This document shows, piece after piece, positions 44,570 to 55,640 of a stretch of DNA of 64,000 nucleotides. Within the stretch, counting starts at the first letter, position 1. Every line of letters begins with the position of its first letter. The translations under genes were made by a program, and so were the position numbers. Source of the DNA: Aralia elata. Lineage: Eukaryota; Streptophyta; Magnoliopsida; Apiales; Araliaceae. The DNA lies in contig CM068379.1 of NCBI GenBank assembly GCA_034770075.1, positions 13,270,922-13,334,921 on the forward strand, written 5' to 3'. The notes beneath the pieces are model-generated. The model did not search any database, was not told where the DNA came from, and was given only the letters and a program-made list of their open reading frames with translations.

Positions 44570-45870
44570 TGATAATTGTATAATATGCTATAATTTTGAT
44601 TCCTTTATGTTTAGTTTTATTACATATTTTATGTGTATATGAGCTTATATATTAAGGTATTTATTGATTTCAGGGGGAATTGGAGCTGAAAAGAAGAAAA
44701 AGGTTCAAAAATGGCTGCGTAAGGAGAAAATGACGAAAGTGGCAGAATGTAGAGAGTCGCGGTGCTTTTAAGCAAGAGCCACAACACTGGAATGGGAGCC
44801 GCGACGCTCTCCAGGTAAGTCGCGGCGCTGAGGTGCTTTCTTGGGCGCGTGAGCGGGCGCATGGCTAGGTTGGGCAGTAGGAAATTTTCAAAGCTTTGTT
44901 ATTTTTGGAGGAATTCTATTGCAACTTGGATTGTAATTCTTAAAGCTTTAAGACTTTTTTCTAGGAGTATAAATATATATTTTTAGTCAAGTCTTAGAGA
45001 CGACTTCTACACATAATTGTAAACCCTAAATTTGAAGGGAAGATTAAAGGTATGTCAGGCTAAGTTTTCTCTTTTAGTTATAAGGGATGTTGAACCTTCT
45101 TTACAATTAATAGTTTAATTGAGTTAACATTATTTATTCCTTCGTATACGAAACTTATTCTTGATAATTTGTTTTAATTATTTGAATGATATTTGTTTTG
45201 ATTGATTTAATAATGGCCAATTAAGTTGATCAAGTTATTATCATCTACTAGATTAAGCTATAATATTAAGCAAATGATATAGTATCTAATCATAAGCAGC
45301 AGTTAGCGATACCTGATTGTGGTCAAGCTTTTGAGTATTACTATGGTTATTAGAAGGTAAGTTAAATAATCTGTGATTGTATGATTGTTGTTTGGAATAC
45401 TCTAATTCCTTAATTCTTAATGTTATTGTTATATTAAATCTAGACTGATAGTTCTGGGTTGTATAATGGTTAAGGTCTAGTGAGACGATTGTTGTATAAG
45501 ACTTAAAACCTAAGGGAAATTTCGGGTAATTAACAATTGTTGTTATCTAGGGTTATTAGTTTCATTGAAGTCACGAATAATGTTATACTTGATTACACTA
45601 TTAATGCAAAAAGGCGATACTGAACTGAAGAACTGAAGTTTTTAATTCATTGATTACTTCTATTAGTTTAATTCTGCCATTCTTAGTTAGTTTAATCAAT
45701 ATTCAAAACCCCCTACTTTTACTTATTGTTAATTAGATTTTGGAAACATTAGGATAAATTAAAGTAATATCACTCTTTGTGGGTTCGACTCTTGCTTGTC
45801 AGTATACTGAATCCTGTATTTGTAGAGTAAAAGTGAGGTTTTAAATTTTGGAGTGTAAACGACAACTACC
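44570..45870 (+). repeat. Element B 3' LTR
   Basis: 1301-bp uninterrupted copy. TATA box TATAAATATA at about 44967 with GC-rich motifs upstream at 44753-44832 (GAGTCGCGGTGCT, GGAGCCGCGACGCTC, AAGTCGCGGCGCTG). It ends CGACAACTAC(C), where the 5' copy has CGACAGCTACA. Confidence 0.9.
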
Positions 45871-46350
45871 ATCTGCCAAGCATCTATCTGGCGCTCATGA
45901 TGACAAAAAGGGGGAGAAGCAGAAGCAAGTAGAGAAAATATAAATCTCAGGGGGAGAAGCAGAAACAAGTGGAGAAATATCAATCTGATGCGGGAGAAAA
46001 GAAAGATAAATCAAAGGCAAAAATCCATATCCCCTCCGCTTTTTAGATCTCCTCCTCCTCCTCCATCAACTATTCCTCTGGAGCATGGCCATTCCTCTCC
46101 ATGGCAAAAATCGTCGAGTAGAGTTTCCTCTACTAGCATTCGAGTTCCCTTAGGTGATCCTGCATGTCTTAATAGAAATCTTCAAGGAACTCATATCGTA
46201 GGAGAAGAGAGAATAAATATGCCTAATCTTGCCCCAAGAGACTTTGCTAAAGAAATCAGAAGAAAAGAGCTTGAAGATAAAGTTAGAAGAGATCGCAGAA
46301 TAGAGTCAGAAAAGAAGTGGCTCTCAAAGGAGAAAGGATCAAGAAGGTAG
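45871..46350 (+). pseudogene. Element C post-pol ORF, C-terminal fragment
   Basis: Continues the C ORF after B. Two repeats of AGGGGGAGAAGCAGAA(G/A)CAAGT (about 45910-45975) precede an open frame 45988-46350. It has a Pro/Ser-rich start, then a TSIRVPLGDPACLNRNLQGTH motif and a charged tail ending in a stop. The same motif is in the D ORF (IPSGNPTVLNRHLHGTH), showing that C and D carry the same kind of post-pol protein. Function unknown. Confidence 0.7.
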
Positions 46351-46542
46351 TATTATTAGTTTTGAAAATTATAAATTTATTTGAAAAATAAATTCAAATG
46401 TTGTAAAATTATTATACATTAATAAATTCATTATTTCGTTTTAGCAATATAACGACTTACTGTATTTTAAGTCATATTTATATTTCAAGCAACTGCATTG
46501 TAAAATTGATGAATGTTATGAAACTGTTGGTTTTGTCAACAT

Positions 46543-46557
46543 CAAATCGGGGGAGAT
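46543..46557 (+). other. Polypurine tract of element C
   Basis: AAATCGGGGGAGAT before TGTTAGAGCTTGC; same position as in D. Confidence 0.85.
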
Positions 46558-48029
46558 TGTTAGAGCTTGCATATTTAAATTTGATGATGAATGTGATTAA
46601 TATATATTTATACCAGTAAGTTGTGTAAAGTCTTTAATAATGATTTGATGTACAAGGATTTAGCTTAGAAAGATCAAATATGTTATAATCTTATTGAGTT
46701 GATCTAATATATAGTTGATAAGATATTCATTGAACCTAAAGTTACTCTGTTAACTCATAATGTCAAGTCGGATCGCAAAGTTCACTTCAAATGTCAAAGT
46801 AAAGATCAGTCTGTAAAGTGAACAAATGATCCCAAAGCCAAGTGAAGATCGTTAAGAGAAAAGTGAACGTAAAGTACTCTTTGAAGTCGTAAAGCACCTC
46901 AAGAATCGTTCAGTAAAAACAAGATCGTAAATTCAGCTCCAACATCGTAAAGCAAATCCTCAAAGAGCTAATCATAGAGTTCATTCGTAGAGTTCTACAC
47001 TTTTCATAAAGTAATCCTCGTAGAAGAGTAGGACGTATAACAAACTCTACGATCCATCATCTTCGTAGAGTAAGTCAGTCTGACAACATGGCTGACATTA
47101 GAGCGTTGCTAATTGAAGGTCTCGATGCATTCACCAAACATCCTTAGTTAAAGTTGAAGATCAAAAGATGTGTCTACCAGCTAGTTTGCTAAAAGTGACA
47201 ACTCACAGGTGGTAGGTGAGATTATAAGCTGATGTGACAGGCATGTCAAAAAGAAGTTGACACATCAGTTTAAAATGTCAACATCAAGGATCCCAAGATA
47301 TCTGAGCATTAAATGCACCAACTGGAACCTATCAACGGGAAAAAATTTCGACAAACTATAAAAGACAACGAAGATTCAAATTCAAGAAGAGACGAACTCT
47401 GATAAAAAAAAGCCTAAGCTCTACCAAAGTCTAAAGAACTAACTCTACAATTTTGAACATCTAGTTCAAGCTGCTAAGTACTTGAGAAGAGAAGAGCATA
47501 TTGCTAACCTAGCAGCACCTCACAACAACATCAATCAATCAACAGAGGACTGAGTGTCCTGATCTTAGTGACCATTATACCGAGACTTAGTGACTCGAAG
47601 AGATCTGAGTGATCTGGGACTAAGTGTCCTGGTCTTAGTGACCATCATTTCGAGACTTAGTGACTCGAAGGAACCTAAGTGGTTCAGTTGTAAAGATCTT
47701 AGTGATCTATATCCTTAGTAGATTTCCTACTTGTCGAAGTAGAAGAGTGGACTGAGAGTTATTCAGTCTCCAAACCACTTAAAATCTCGTCTGTGTCATT
47801 TATTTTTCTGTACTTACTTTCTATCATATTATTATTTGTGTGACTTTAAACCAAATACACTAAATTTAGAACTGATATTTCTTTCATTCTTTAAGGGGGC
47901 TTTTTAAAAATTATTCCACTGTGCTTAATCAATTCTGATTAACTAATTATTTGGTAATATCCTTAATAAGTTAAATTTTAAAAGAGGGTCTATTCAACCC
48001 CCTTCTAGATCTCTAAGTGCCTTTGGGAA

Positions 48030-48033
<4 letters not shown>
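46558..48033 (+). repeat. Element C 3' LTR
   Basis: Begins TGTTAGAGCTTGCATATTTAA and shares the D LTR layout (AAAGTCTTTAATAATGATTTG, ...TATTCAACCCCCTTCTAGAT near the end). About a dozen CGTAGAG/CGTAAAG half-sites lie at 46745-47065, and a TATA-like CTATAAAAGAC at about 47356. The expected ...ACTAACA terminus is missing: after GCCTTTGGGAAAATAAT the sequence becomes an AT microsatellite. Confidence 0.85.

Positions 48034-48082
<49 letters not shown>
48034..48082. repeat. (AT)n microsatellite
   Basis: About 24 uninterrupted AT units abutting the decayed end of the C LTR. Such tracts are prone to length change, and assembly length may be unreliable. Confidence 0.95.
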
Positions 48083-48083
<1 letters not shown>

Positions 48084-48169
48084 TGAGTTACATAATATAT
48101 TGGTGCTTATATCAAGTATTATATAAATTATTTTATCTACTATACTTTATACTGTGACTGCAAGTACTG

Positions 48170-48500
48170 GATTTTTAATTGACTTATACGAATTACTTGC
48201 AATCTAATATAAAAGTTATTTAAACTTTTATATCAGAACTTACTTGATATATCTGCTTACAAAGAATCATAATACATATATAAAAGTTACTACAACTTTT
48301 ATATATATTTGAACTAAACTAATATATTTACTTATTCAAGAAGCACATTACATATAAAAGTTATTACAACTTTTATATATATTTGAACTTACTTGATACA
48401 TCTGCTTACATAGAAGCATATCACTCACTAATATAAAAGTTATTTAAACTTTTATATTTATACCTGAACTTAATTGAAATATCTACTTACATAAATGTTT
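48170..48500. repeat. Diverged tandem repeat built around AAAAGTTRTTAMAACTTTT palindromes
   Basis: Four copies at about 48209, 48281, 48354 and 48430 (spacing about 72-76 bases) of TATAAAAGTTATTTAAACTTTTATA-like palindromes, each followed by ATTTGAACTTACTTGATAYATCTGCTTACA and a variable AGAAGCATA part. Not coding. It may be a minor satellite or the terminal region of an unknown element. Confidence 0.75.
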
Positions 48501-49787
48501 ACATCCAAATCCCAAGTTTTCAGTTTTGGGTTAAGCATTTGTCGGCTAAGTGCTTGCATCAGATAACTAGACATGATTGGAGTACTATAGTTAACTGATG
48601 GCATTCAGACAAAGGTATCTAGCTAGGCTAAAAATTAAGGGAGCAGTTGAAAACATACATTAAGGCACTCAAACACGTGAAATAATAGTGATATACACAT
48701 GTTTCCTTCAAGTGAACATAGTGGGTAGGCCCACGTTCATGTTTTCAGGCGTCAACAATATGTGGTTTAGTGGGCCTAATTTCAAGGAGAACGTGGCTAA
48801 GTGGATAGTCAGGCCGGTGCAGCAATTGAATGATAGCTCCATAAATAGCAATCAACCATCTTACGCAAAAACAACACACAATACACTCCAGAACATCTAG
48901 TTTTTTAATTTTTCGATAAATTTAGCTTAGCTTACAACAATTAGCTTTTTATGCCAATCTTTGGCTTAGTTATTTGTTGTATTAGTTAGTTCGCATTCGA
49001 TTTACAAGTTGTTACATCCATTCGGACTTAGTTGGGTATTCAATCTTGGATTTGCTGTTTTTTACGTCTTTTGGACTTAGTTGCATGTTCAATCTGAGTT
49101 GTTTACTTAAATTTAGATCATTATACGGTGTTGTTGAATTAAACAGTGGTTATCTCTTTCCTCTCGCCCATACATACAACGTTTTTGAGTGCTTTCATTA
49201 CTTTTATCTATCTTTTGAGGCAGATAGTAAGACCAAACAAATTAGTCCGTGTAAAGTCAAGTTAAGTAACCTGGTAGGACTTGAACCTATGACCTCCTTT
49301 GTACTTTGCCAATGGTGTATTGATCCAAGTTGTAAAGTTTATAACATATCTTACAGTTATTTTTAGGTTTTTACTTAATTGTCTGTTACTAGTAATTAAA
49401 AATTCTTTCATGTACCTGTGTATGTGTATGTGTATAATTAATACTTGTTAGACAAGTAGATAAATTGGTTTAACTTGCTTTATAATTGCACTTAGCATAT
49501 TACTCGGTTATCTTGTTTGATTTGCACGCTTAATTGAACGTAATCATTAAATCAACAAATTAAGATAACTAAACTGATAATAGTTTAACTTGACATTTGT
49601 AGTAAAGTTTAACTCTGGCTATAAATGAACGAGTAGACAATTAGCATCAGTCAACCATATAACCAAGTATCTAATATTGAAGTCTTTAGTCAAAGCCAAA
49701 AAGACTCATAGAGAGGCAGTTCCTTCTTCTCTTTAATCGTCTGACCATTTTCGGCTAAGTAGTTGGCCGATTTCGAAGGACAGTGTT
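48501..49787. other. Unassigned DNA between C and G
   Basis: No LTR ends, RT motifs or convincing exons were found. Frames at 48688-48900 and 49046-49366 have no domain that I know. At 49264-49330 the minus strand has a tRNA-like box B (GGTTCAAGTCC) preceded by TGGCAAAGTACAAAGG, possibly a SINE head. GTGTT (49783-49787) is the left flank of G. Confidence 0.4.
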
Positions 49788-52578
49788 TGTGACACCCCCA
49801 AATCCGGGTACTTCATTTCCTCAGGATTTGGTGTTCACTATCCAAATACATTACATCACATCTAACTACCCAATTAAATATAAATGAAAACTCTTAATTA
49901 AAAGTAAAAATCTCCCACTAAAGGGTTACAACATCACTAATAAATAAATCTCAGGTCATCTAACCTTAATAAAACATCAAATACAGAAACATAATAAAGT
50001 CTAATACATAATCATCATTAAAACAAATACAACAAGTCTTCATCACTTTTTTGCTTTTCCTTTGCCCTTACTAGTGGAAGGCTCGTCAACTCTTACAACT
50101 TTAGCTGCAATGTTATTATGCAAGGGTGAGCAACAATTGCCTAGCAAGTAACACAATAAAAGCAATAATAAAAACATGCGAAATAATCAACGGATATTGA
50201 ATAATCGAAGATTCAGCTTTTGAGTCATGAATGTAAGACGAAATTCAAAAGAACATCTAAGGGTCTTAAGACCACGAATTATGTCCCAGTTTATCAAGTA
50301 TTTCTACTTTAAACCTTTAATAGTCATAAGACTATGTGGACCTTACTTCTCGTACTTAGGGGGATCAGCGCTTTGTACCATGTATGTGCACAACATCTTA
50401 ACGCTAACGCGTAAATAAAATCCCCTGTATAACTGTTCATCTCAGTTTGACATCGGAGTCCGCACCAAAGGAAGTTTGGTTTGGATTTACTTCAATAACG
50501 TTTTTAGAATTTAGAACGTTCATCAACTATGGACTAGTCGAATCAATAAGGGCTCGCTAGTCAATCAAGGTTCAATGAAAATGTAATTGATATTCAAGAA
50601 TCAAAGACTGAATCTCACAAAAGATATAATTGAATGAAATAGAATTAAGAACTTGCTCGAGTAAGTAATAGCATTATATAGCTTGCATGATAACAGTATG
50701 AAGTTCAGGTACTTGCATAGAAATAATTAAATAAGGATAGGATACTTGCTTTCAACGAAATAAAAAGATTAGGAGTAGTAAACTTGCTTTCGATGAAATA
50801 AAAGATTAAGGGTAGAAAACTTGCCTTGTGCGTAGATTACAAAATAAAATTCATGTTCTTTTATCAACCTATACATCCGGTTTATAAAGCAGTAACAAAA
50901 TTAGTTATAGTATTTTAAACACTTCAGGATTCATTCACATCAAATTTTCATTTTAATATCTAAACTGTTTTCTGGTTATCAGTCTCACTTCAGAAATTGT
51001 AAGCCTAATTATAGCAATATCATACTTAAGAATTCCTAAAACTCACGTCAAGTTAGGGTTCATAAATCTTATATTCTATAATCAGCAAGTATATGCTTAG
51101 CATCCAACTCAACATCTTGGTATTCGTTCAACATATTAATCTAAGTTTTAAACGTACATAGGGTGACATAGCATAACCACAAAGAAAGAAAAAATTTTAA
51201 CACTTCCTGCACTGAGCTCGCCGGGGCGAGAATTTCTTCACCAAATTTCTCGCCGGGGCGAGAAATTCCTTTACAATTTTCTCGCCGGGGTGAGAAAATG
51301 CAGTTCATTGAGCTCGCCGGGGCGAGAAACACGATTTCTAGATTCTGCATTTCGCGAAGAACGTAGAAACAGGCCAAAAATTTCTAATCTTCTTATTCTT
51401 ACATCAAATTAAACATACTCAATTACTATAATTCATATATAATCGTTACCCAAGCCTTCTAGCATGATTCTAACAACTTAAATCGCGCAAACCATGAATC
51501 TAAGAATCAAAATTTGAGGTTTTTATCATTTTATCAAAGTTCCTTCAATTTCTATGACACATAACAGGTTCGTTATAACACCAAATTAATCCGTTTAAAT
51601 CTTGTTTCCTTCATTTTTACATGCATAAACAAAATAAATTATCAATTTAACCGACTAACTAGCAACACAGACCTCAATTTCATACATACAGTTCATATTC
51701 ATATGTAACTACTGTGTAACTTTCAAAACTTCTAATTAAAGGCATAATCCCATAAATTAATCCAATTAAACAATTTATAAACATCATACAGTAAGTTATA
51801 CATGCATTTAAACAATTATTAACAATTTACAATCAATTACACATGAAGCTTTATTATCAGAAAACTTACAGACTACTTTCATGGAAGAATTTAAAACGTA
51901 AATTAAACTTAGTTAGAAGAATTACCTTCAATTAATAGTTTATGATGCTAAAAAAATAATTAGGAATTCCACAATTCTCCAATTTCTTCTTCAATTCTCT
52001 AATTCTTCTCAATTCTCTCTTGCTAAACTTTTAGAATCTGATGAACAGTAATGCATATAATAATAATACGTGAAAACTAAATGGCAGAACATGGTGTCAG
52101 TTTAATAACTGACACCAACTCCCACTAAGACCATGTTTGGTTACCCATTATTCCTCATTTCTAATTTATTTTAATAAATTGTTTATACTATAGTTCATGT
52201 CACATATTTAATCAATTAAATAATCTCATTTAAATCAATCAAATAAAATAGAATAATTCTACATTAAATCACATAATCACACAAATAAAATTCTCCTTTA
52301 TTAATAATGACAAATTATTAAAACTCTAATTAAATTAAATTAATTAGAAATAACATTATACTTATTTAAATAATGCATTTAATCAAATAAATTTAATTAA
52401 ACACATACTTTGAATATAAAAATTCTCCACATTAATTTTACTAATGTAACACATATAATTAAATTAATCTACCACAAATTCATTAATTGATCAATTAATT
52501 TAACAATCAAATCATTGAAAAATATTTATTTAATTCAATAAATATTTAAATTAAATTACAAAATTCTCGTTCGTCACA
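49788..52578 (-). repeat. Element G 3' LTR, 2.79 kb
   Basis: From TGTGACACCCCCAAATCCGGG to TTCGTCACA. It contains four copies of the palindrome CTCGCCGGGGCGAG at 51217-51330, a conserved block TAGGGGGATCAGCGC (about 50356) and TGCAAGGGTGAGCAAC (about 50119). The minus frame at 51141-51377 reads through the palindromes and is an artefact. Confidence 0.9.
51213..51332. repeat. Four-copy GC palindrome cluster CTCGCCGGGGCGAG in LTR G
   Basis: Copies start near 51217, 51249, 51280 (GGGGTGAG variant) and 51312, spaced about 31-32 bases with AT-rich spacers (AATTTCTTCACCAAATTT and similar). Each is a near-perfect inverted repeat in otherwise AT-rich DNA. Confidence 0.88.
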
Positions 52579-52680
52579 TATTTCCCCCCTTAAAAGGATT
52601 CTGTCCTCAGAATCATGACTTGATTAATTCGTCCCGTTACATTCTCCCCCCTTACAACGATTCTGTCCCCAGAATCGCTA
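52579..52680 (-). other. Polypurine tract of G with duplicated tract and hairpins
   Basis: TATTTCCCCCCTT at the LTR edge is the polypurine tract (AAGGGGGGAAATA on the coding strand). A second tract, CATTCTCCCCCCTT, lies at 52640-52653. Each is followed by a hairpin: GATTCTG-TCCT-CAGAATC (52597-52614) and CGATTCTG-TCCC-CAGAATCG (52658-52677). Confidence 0.78.
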
Positions 52681-52682
52681 CA

Positions 52683-54218
52683 CAAAGACTAAGCAAATAG
52701 TTGTGGATAATTTCTCATCATCTGATCTTCGAGTTCCCACGTAGCTTCTTTAGCGTTGTGGTTCCTTCAGATTACCTTAACATAAGGTATAATTTTATTT
52801 CATAGCACTTGCTCTTTCCTGTCAATTATCTGAACAGGCTCTTCTTCGTAAAATAAATCTTTTTCAACTTGCAGGGGTTCATACTCTATGACATGCTTGT
52901 AGTCGGGTTTGTATGGTCGTAACATCGAGACATGAAAGACATTGTGGATGTGTTCCAACGCTGGAGGTAAAGTTGCCGCATACGCGACCTCACCAACTCT
53001 TCTTAACACCTCAAAGGGTCCAATGGACCTTGGACTCAGTTTTCCCTTCTTACCAAAACGAATTTTCCCGTTCCAAGGAGATACTTTCAAGAAAACGTAA
53101 CTACCAGACTCAAACTCTCGATTCTTATAATGTTGATCGGCATATTTCTTCTGTCAATCCTGAGCTGCTATCAATATTGCCCTGATTACTTTGACGATTT
53201 CTGTGGTCTGTTGTACCAGTTCTGGTCCTATTGACGTTCGCCAACTTCATCCCAGCATAATGGAGTTTTGCACTTTCTGCCGTACAACGCTTCATAAGGC
53301 GGCATGCCAATACTTGCATGGTAACTGTTATTGTAAGTAAATTCCACCAACAGTAGATGACCATCCCAATTTCCTTTGAAATCCGTGATGCAGGCTCTTA
53401 ACATATCCTCTAATGTTTGAATTGTTCTTTCGCTCTGTCCGTCGGTCTGTGGATGATATGTCGTACTCATACGTAACTGCGTTCCCATGCATTCTTGTAG
53501 TCGTTTCCAGAAGTTTGATGTAAAGCGTGGATCCCTATCTGAGACGATAGATATTGGAACACCATATCTCCTTTACATAGAACTTCGCTAACTGATCCAA
53601 GTTGAATCTGATCTTGATGGGTAAGAAGTGTGTTGATTTCGTCAGTCGGTCCACGATAACCCATACTGCGTCGAAATCTTTCTGAGTCGTCGAAAGGCTT
53701 ACTACGAAATCCATGGTGATATGCTCCCATTTCCATTCTAGGATTTCTAACGGTTGTAATAGCCCGCTTGGTCTCTGATGTTCTGCTTTAACTTTCTGAC
53801 AAGTCAAACACCTGGTCACACAATCGGCAACGTCTCTCTTCATATTCGGCCACCAAAAATGCTGTCGGAGATCTTGGTACATCTTCGTACTACCCGGATG
53901 AATCGAATATCTAGAATTATGAGCCTCGCTCAAAATTTCCTCCTTAACCCCTTGTACCGACGGAACCCAAATTCTTCCCTCAAATCTTAATACTCCCTCG
54001 TTATACATTTTGAATTTCACTTCATCACCTCCAGATATTCTTTTCCAAATTTTCTCACATTCTTCGTCCTGAATTTGTGCTTCATTAACCTTATCTACCA
54101 AAGTTGAACCGATTCTCAATTGAAATAATTTTTCGTCACACTCCTCCGGAAATTTTACCTCCAATTCTAGGTTCGCCATTACTGTAATTAGCTCCTCCTG
54201 AGCGGTAATCATAAACAA
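52683..54218 (-). pseudogene. Element G integrase with C-terminal chromodomain
   Basis: The frame 54218-53535 has the H2C2 zinc finger (HNSRYSIHPG ... CLTCQKVKAEHQRP) and the first catalytic Asp in HITMDFVVSL. A frameshift near 53550 and a disturbed second-Asp region follow. The Glu region is in 53488-53228 (TYHPQTDGQSERTIQTLED, AFTYNNSYH-like). The frame 53090-52800 carries the GPFEVL and FHVSMLRPYKPD segments. Beyond a stop, IPYVKV and EATWELEDQMMRNYPQLF at 52683-52790 form a chromodomain remnant, itself with two stops. Chromodomains are thought to guide integration to particular chromatin. Confidence 0.87.
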
Positions 54219-55640
54219 TTTCTCCCGTCCTTTCTACTTAAGGCGTCGACCACAATGTTCGCTTTACCTGGATGGTATAAAATTTCGCAGTCGTAATCTT
54301 TTATTAATTCCAACCATCTCCTCTGTCGCATATTCAGATCCTTTTGTGTAAAAATATATTTCAGACTCTTGTGGTCTGTATATATTTCACATTTCTCCCC
54401 GTAAAGATAGTGCCTCCAAATCTTCAAAGCAAACACTACCGCGGTCAATTCCAAATCATGGGTAGGATACCCGTTTTCATAGTCCTTTAATTGTCGTGAC
54501 GCATACACAATGACCTTACCGTTTTGCATAAACACAAAGCCTAGTCCCTTATGCATCGCATCGCTATACACCACAAAATTACCTATGTTATCCGGTAGAG
54601 ACAACACAGACGCCGTACTCAACCTCTTCTTTAATTCTTGAAAACTTTCCTCACACTTCTCCGCCCAAACGAACTTCACCGTCTTCCTAGTCAAATTCGT
54701 TAACAGAGTCGCGATTTTGGAAAAATCTTGAATAAATCTCCTATAGTAACCTGACAATCCGAGGAAACTTCTTACTTTCGATGGTGTTTTCGACTGATCC
54801 CAGTTAAGCACTGCTTCAACCTTTGACGGATCCACCGAAATCCCATCCTTGTCAATCATATGTCCAAGAAATTGTACTCGCTCTATCCAGAATTCACACT
54901 TTGAAAATCTAGCATACAACTTCTCTCTTCTTAACGCTTGCAATGTCAACTTCAAATGCTCTGCATGCTCTTCCTTGGTTTTGGAATAAATTAGAATATC
55001 GTCAATGAATACTACTACAAACTTGTCCAAAAATGGCTTAAACACCTTGTTCATTAAGTCCATAAATGCTGCAGGAGCATTCGTTAGATCAAATGACATT
55101 ACCAGAAACTCGTAGTGACCATAACGAGTCCTGAACACTGTGTTCGGTACATCTTCCTTCCTTACCTTCAACTGATGATACCCACTCCTCAAATCTATCT
55201 TCGAGAAATATCTAGCTCCTTTCAATTGATCAAACAAGTCGTCAATTCTTGGCAATGGGTATTTATTCTTAATTGTGACCTTGTTCAACTCTCTGTAATC
55301 AATGCAAAGTCGCATCGATCCGTCCTTCTTTTTAACAAACAACATCGGCGCTCCCCACGGCGATACGCTTGGCTGAATATACTTCTTATCTAAAAGTTCT
55401 TGCAGTTGTACCATCAATTCTTTCATCTCTACTGGGGCCATACGGTACGGAGCTTTCGATATCGGGGCAGTTTCTGGCGCCAAATTGATTACAAACTAAA
55501 CTTCCTTATCTGGAGGAAGTCCTGGTAAATCATTTGGAAAGACGTCTACAAAGTCCCTTACGACATGTATCTCTTCTAATTTTGGTTTCTCTTTTCTAGT
55601 ATCAACTATATAGGCTAAGTATCCCACACAGCCTTGTCTT
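54209..55640 (-). pseudogene. Element G reverse transcriptase and RNase H
   Basis: A 424-codon frame from 55483: YRMAPVEMKELMVQLQELL, SPWGAPMLFVKKKDGSMRLC, IDYRELNKVTIKNKYPLPRI, FSKIDLRSGYHQLKV, the catalytic FIDD (about 54998-55009), then FLGLSGYYRRFIQDF. RNase H has VVYSDAMHKGLGFV, LELTAVVFALKIWRHYLYG, TDHKSLKYIF and ADALSRK-type VVDALSRK. The N-terminal RT lies upstream with stops at about 55496 and 55655. The frame ends in a stop at 54209 after a frameshift into integrase. Confidence 0.92.

Larger units (their letters stand above)
7300..45870 (+). mobile_element. Element B: degenerate Athila-like Ty3/gypsy element, interrupted by E1/D, F and E
   Basis: The two LTRs are 7300-8050 plus 22265-22815 (about 1302 bp) and 44570-45870 (about 1301 bp). 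A PBS of the Asp-tRNA type used by Athila elements follows the left LTR, and a GTGTGGGGGAG polypurine tract precedes the right one. The interior holds gag, protease, RT/RNase H and integrase on the plus strand, all with many stops and frameshifts. Removing the nested insertions leaves roughly 9 kb of element. B lies inside the post-pol ORF of element C. I could not match a clean 5-bp TSD (TTAGT before, ATCTG or CATCT after), so the flanks have mutated or the LTR end has shifted. Confidence 0.85.

Noticed and set aside
7295..45875. A clean target-site duplication for element B
   Set aside because: TTAGT on the left and ATCTG or CATCT on the right do not match, so no TSD is claimed.
48688..49366. 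Possible host gene exons at 48688-48900 and 49046-49366
   Set aside because: Short frames without recognisable motifs, no convincing splice pattern and no conserved domain.
51141..51377. 78-codon minus frame in LTR G
   Set aside because: Reads through the CTCGCC palindromes; no start context or domain.
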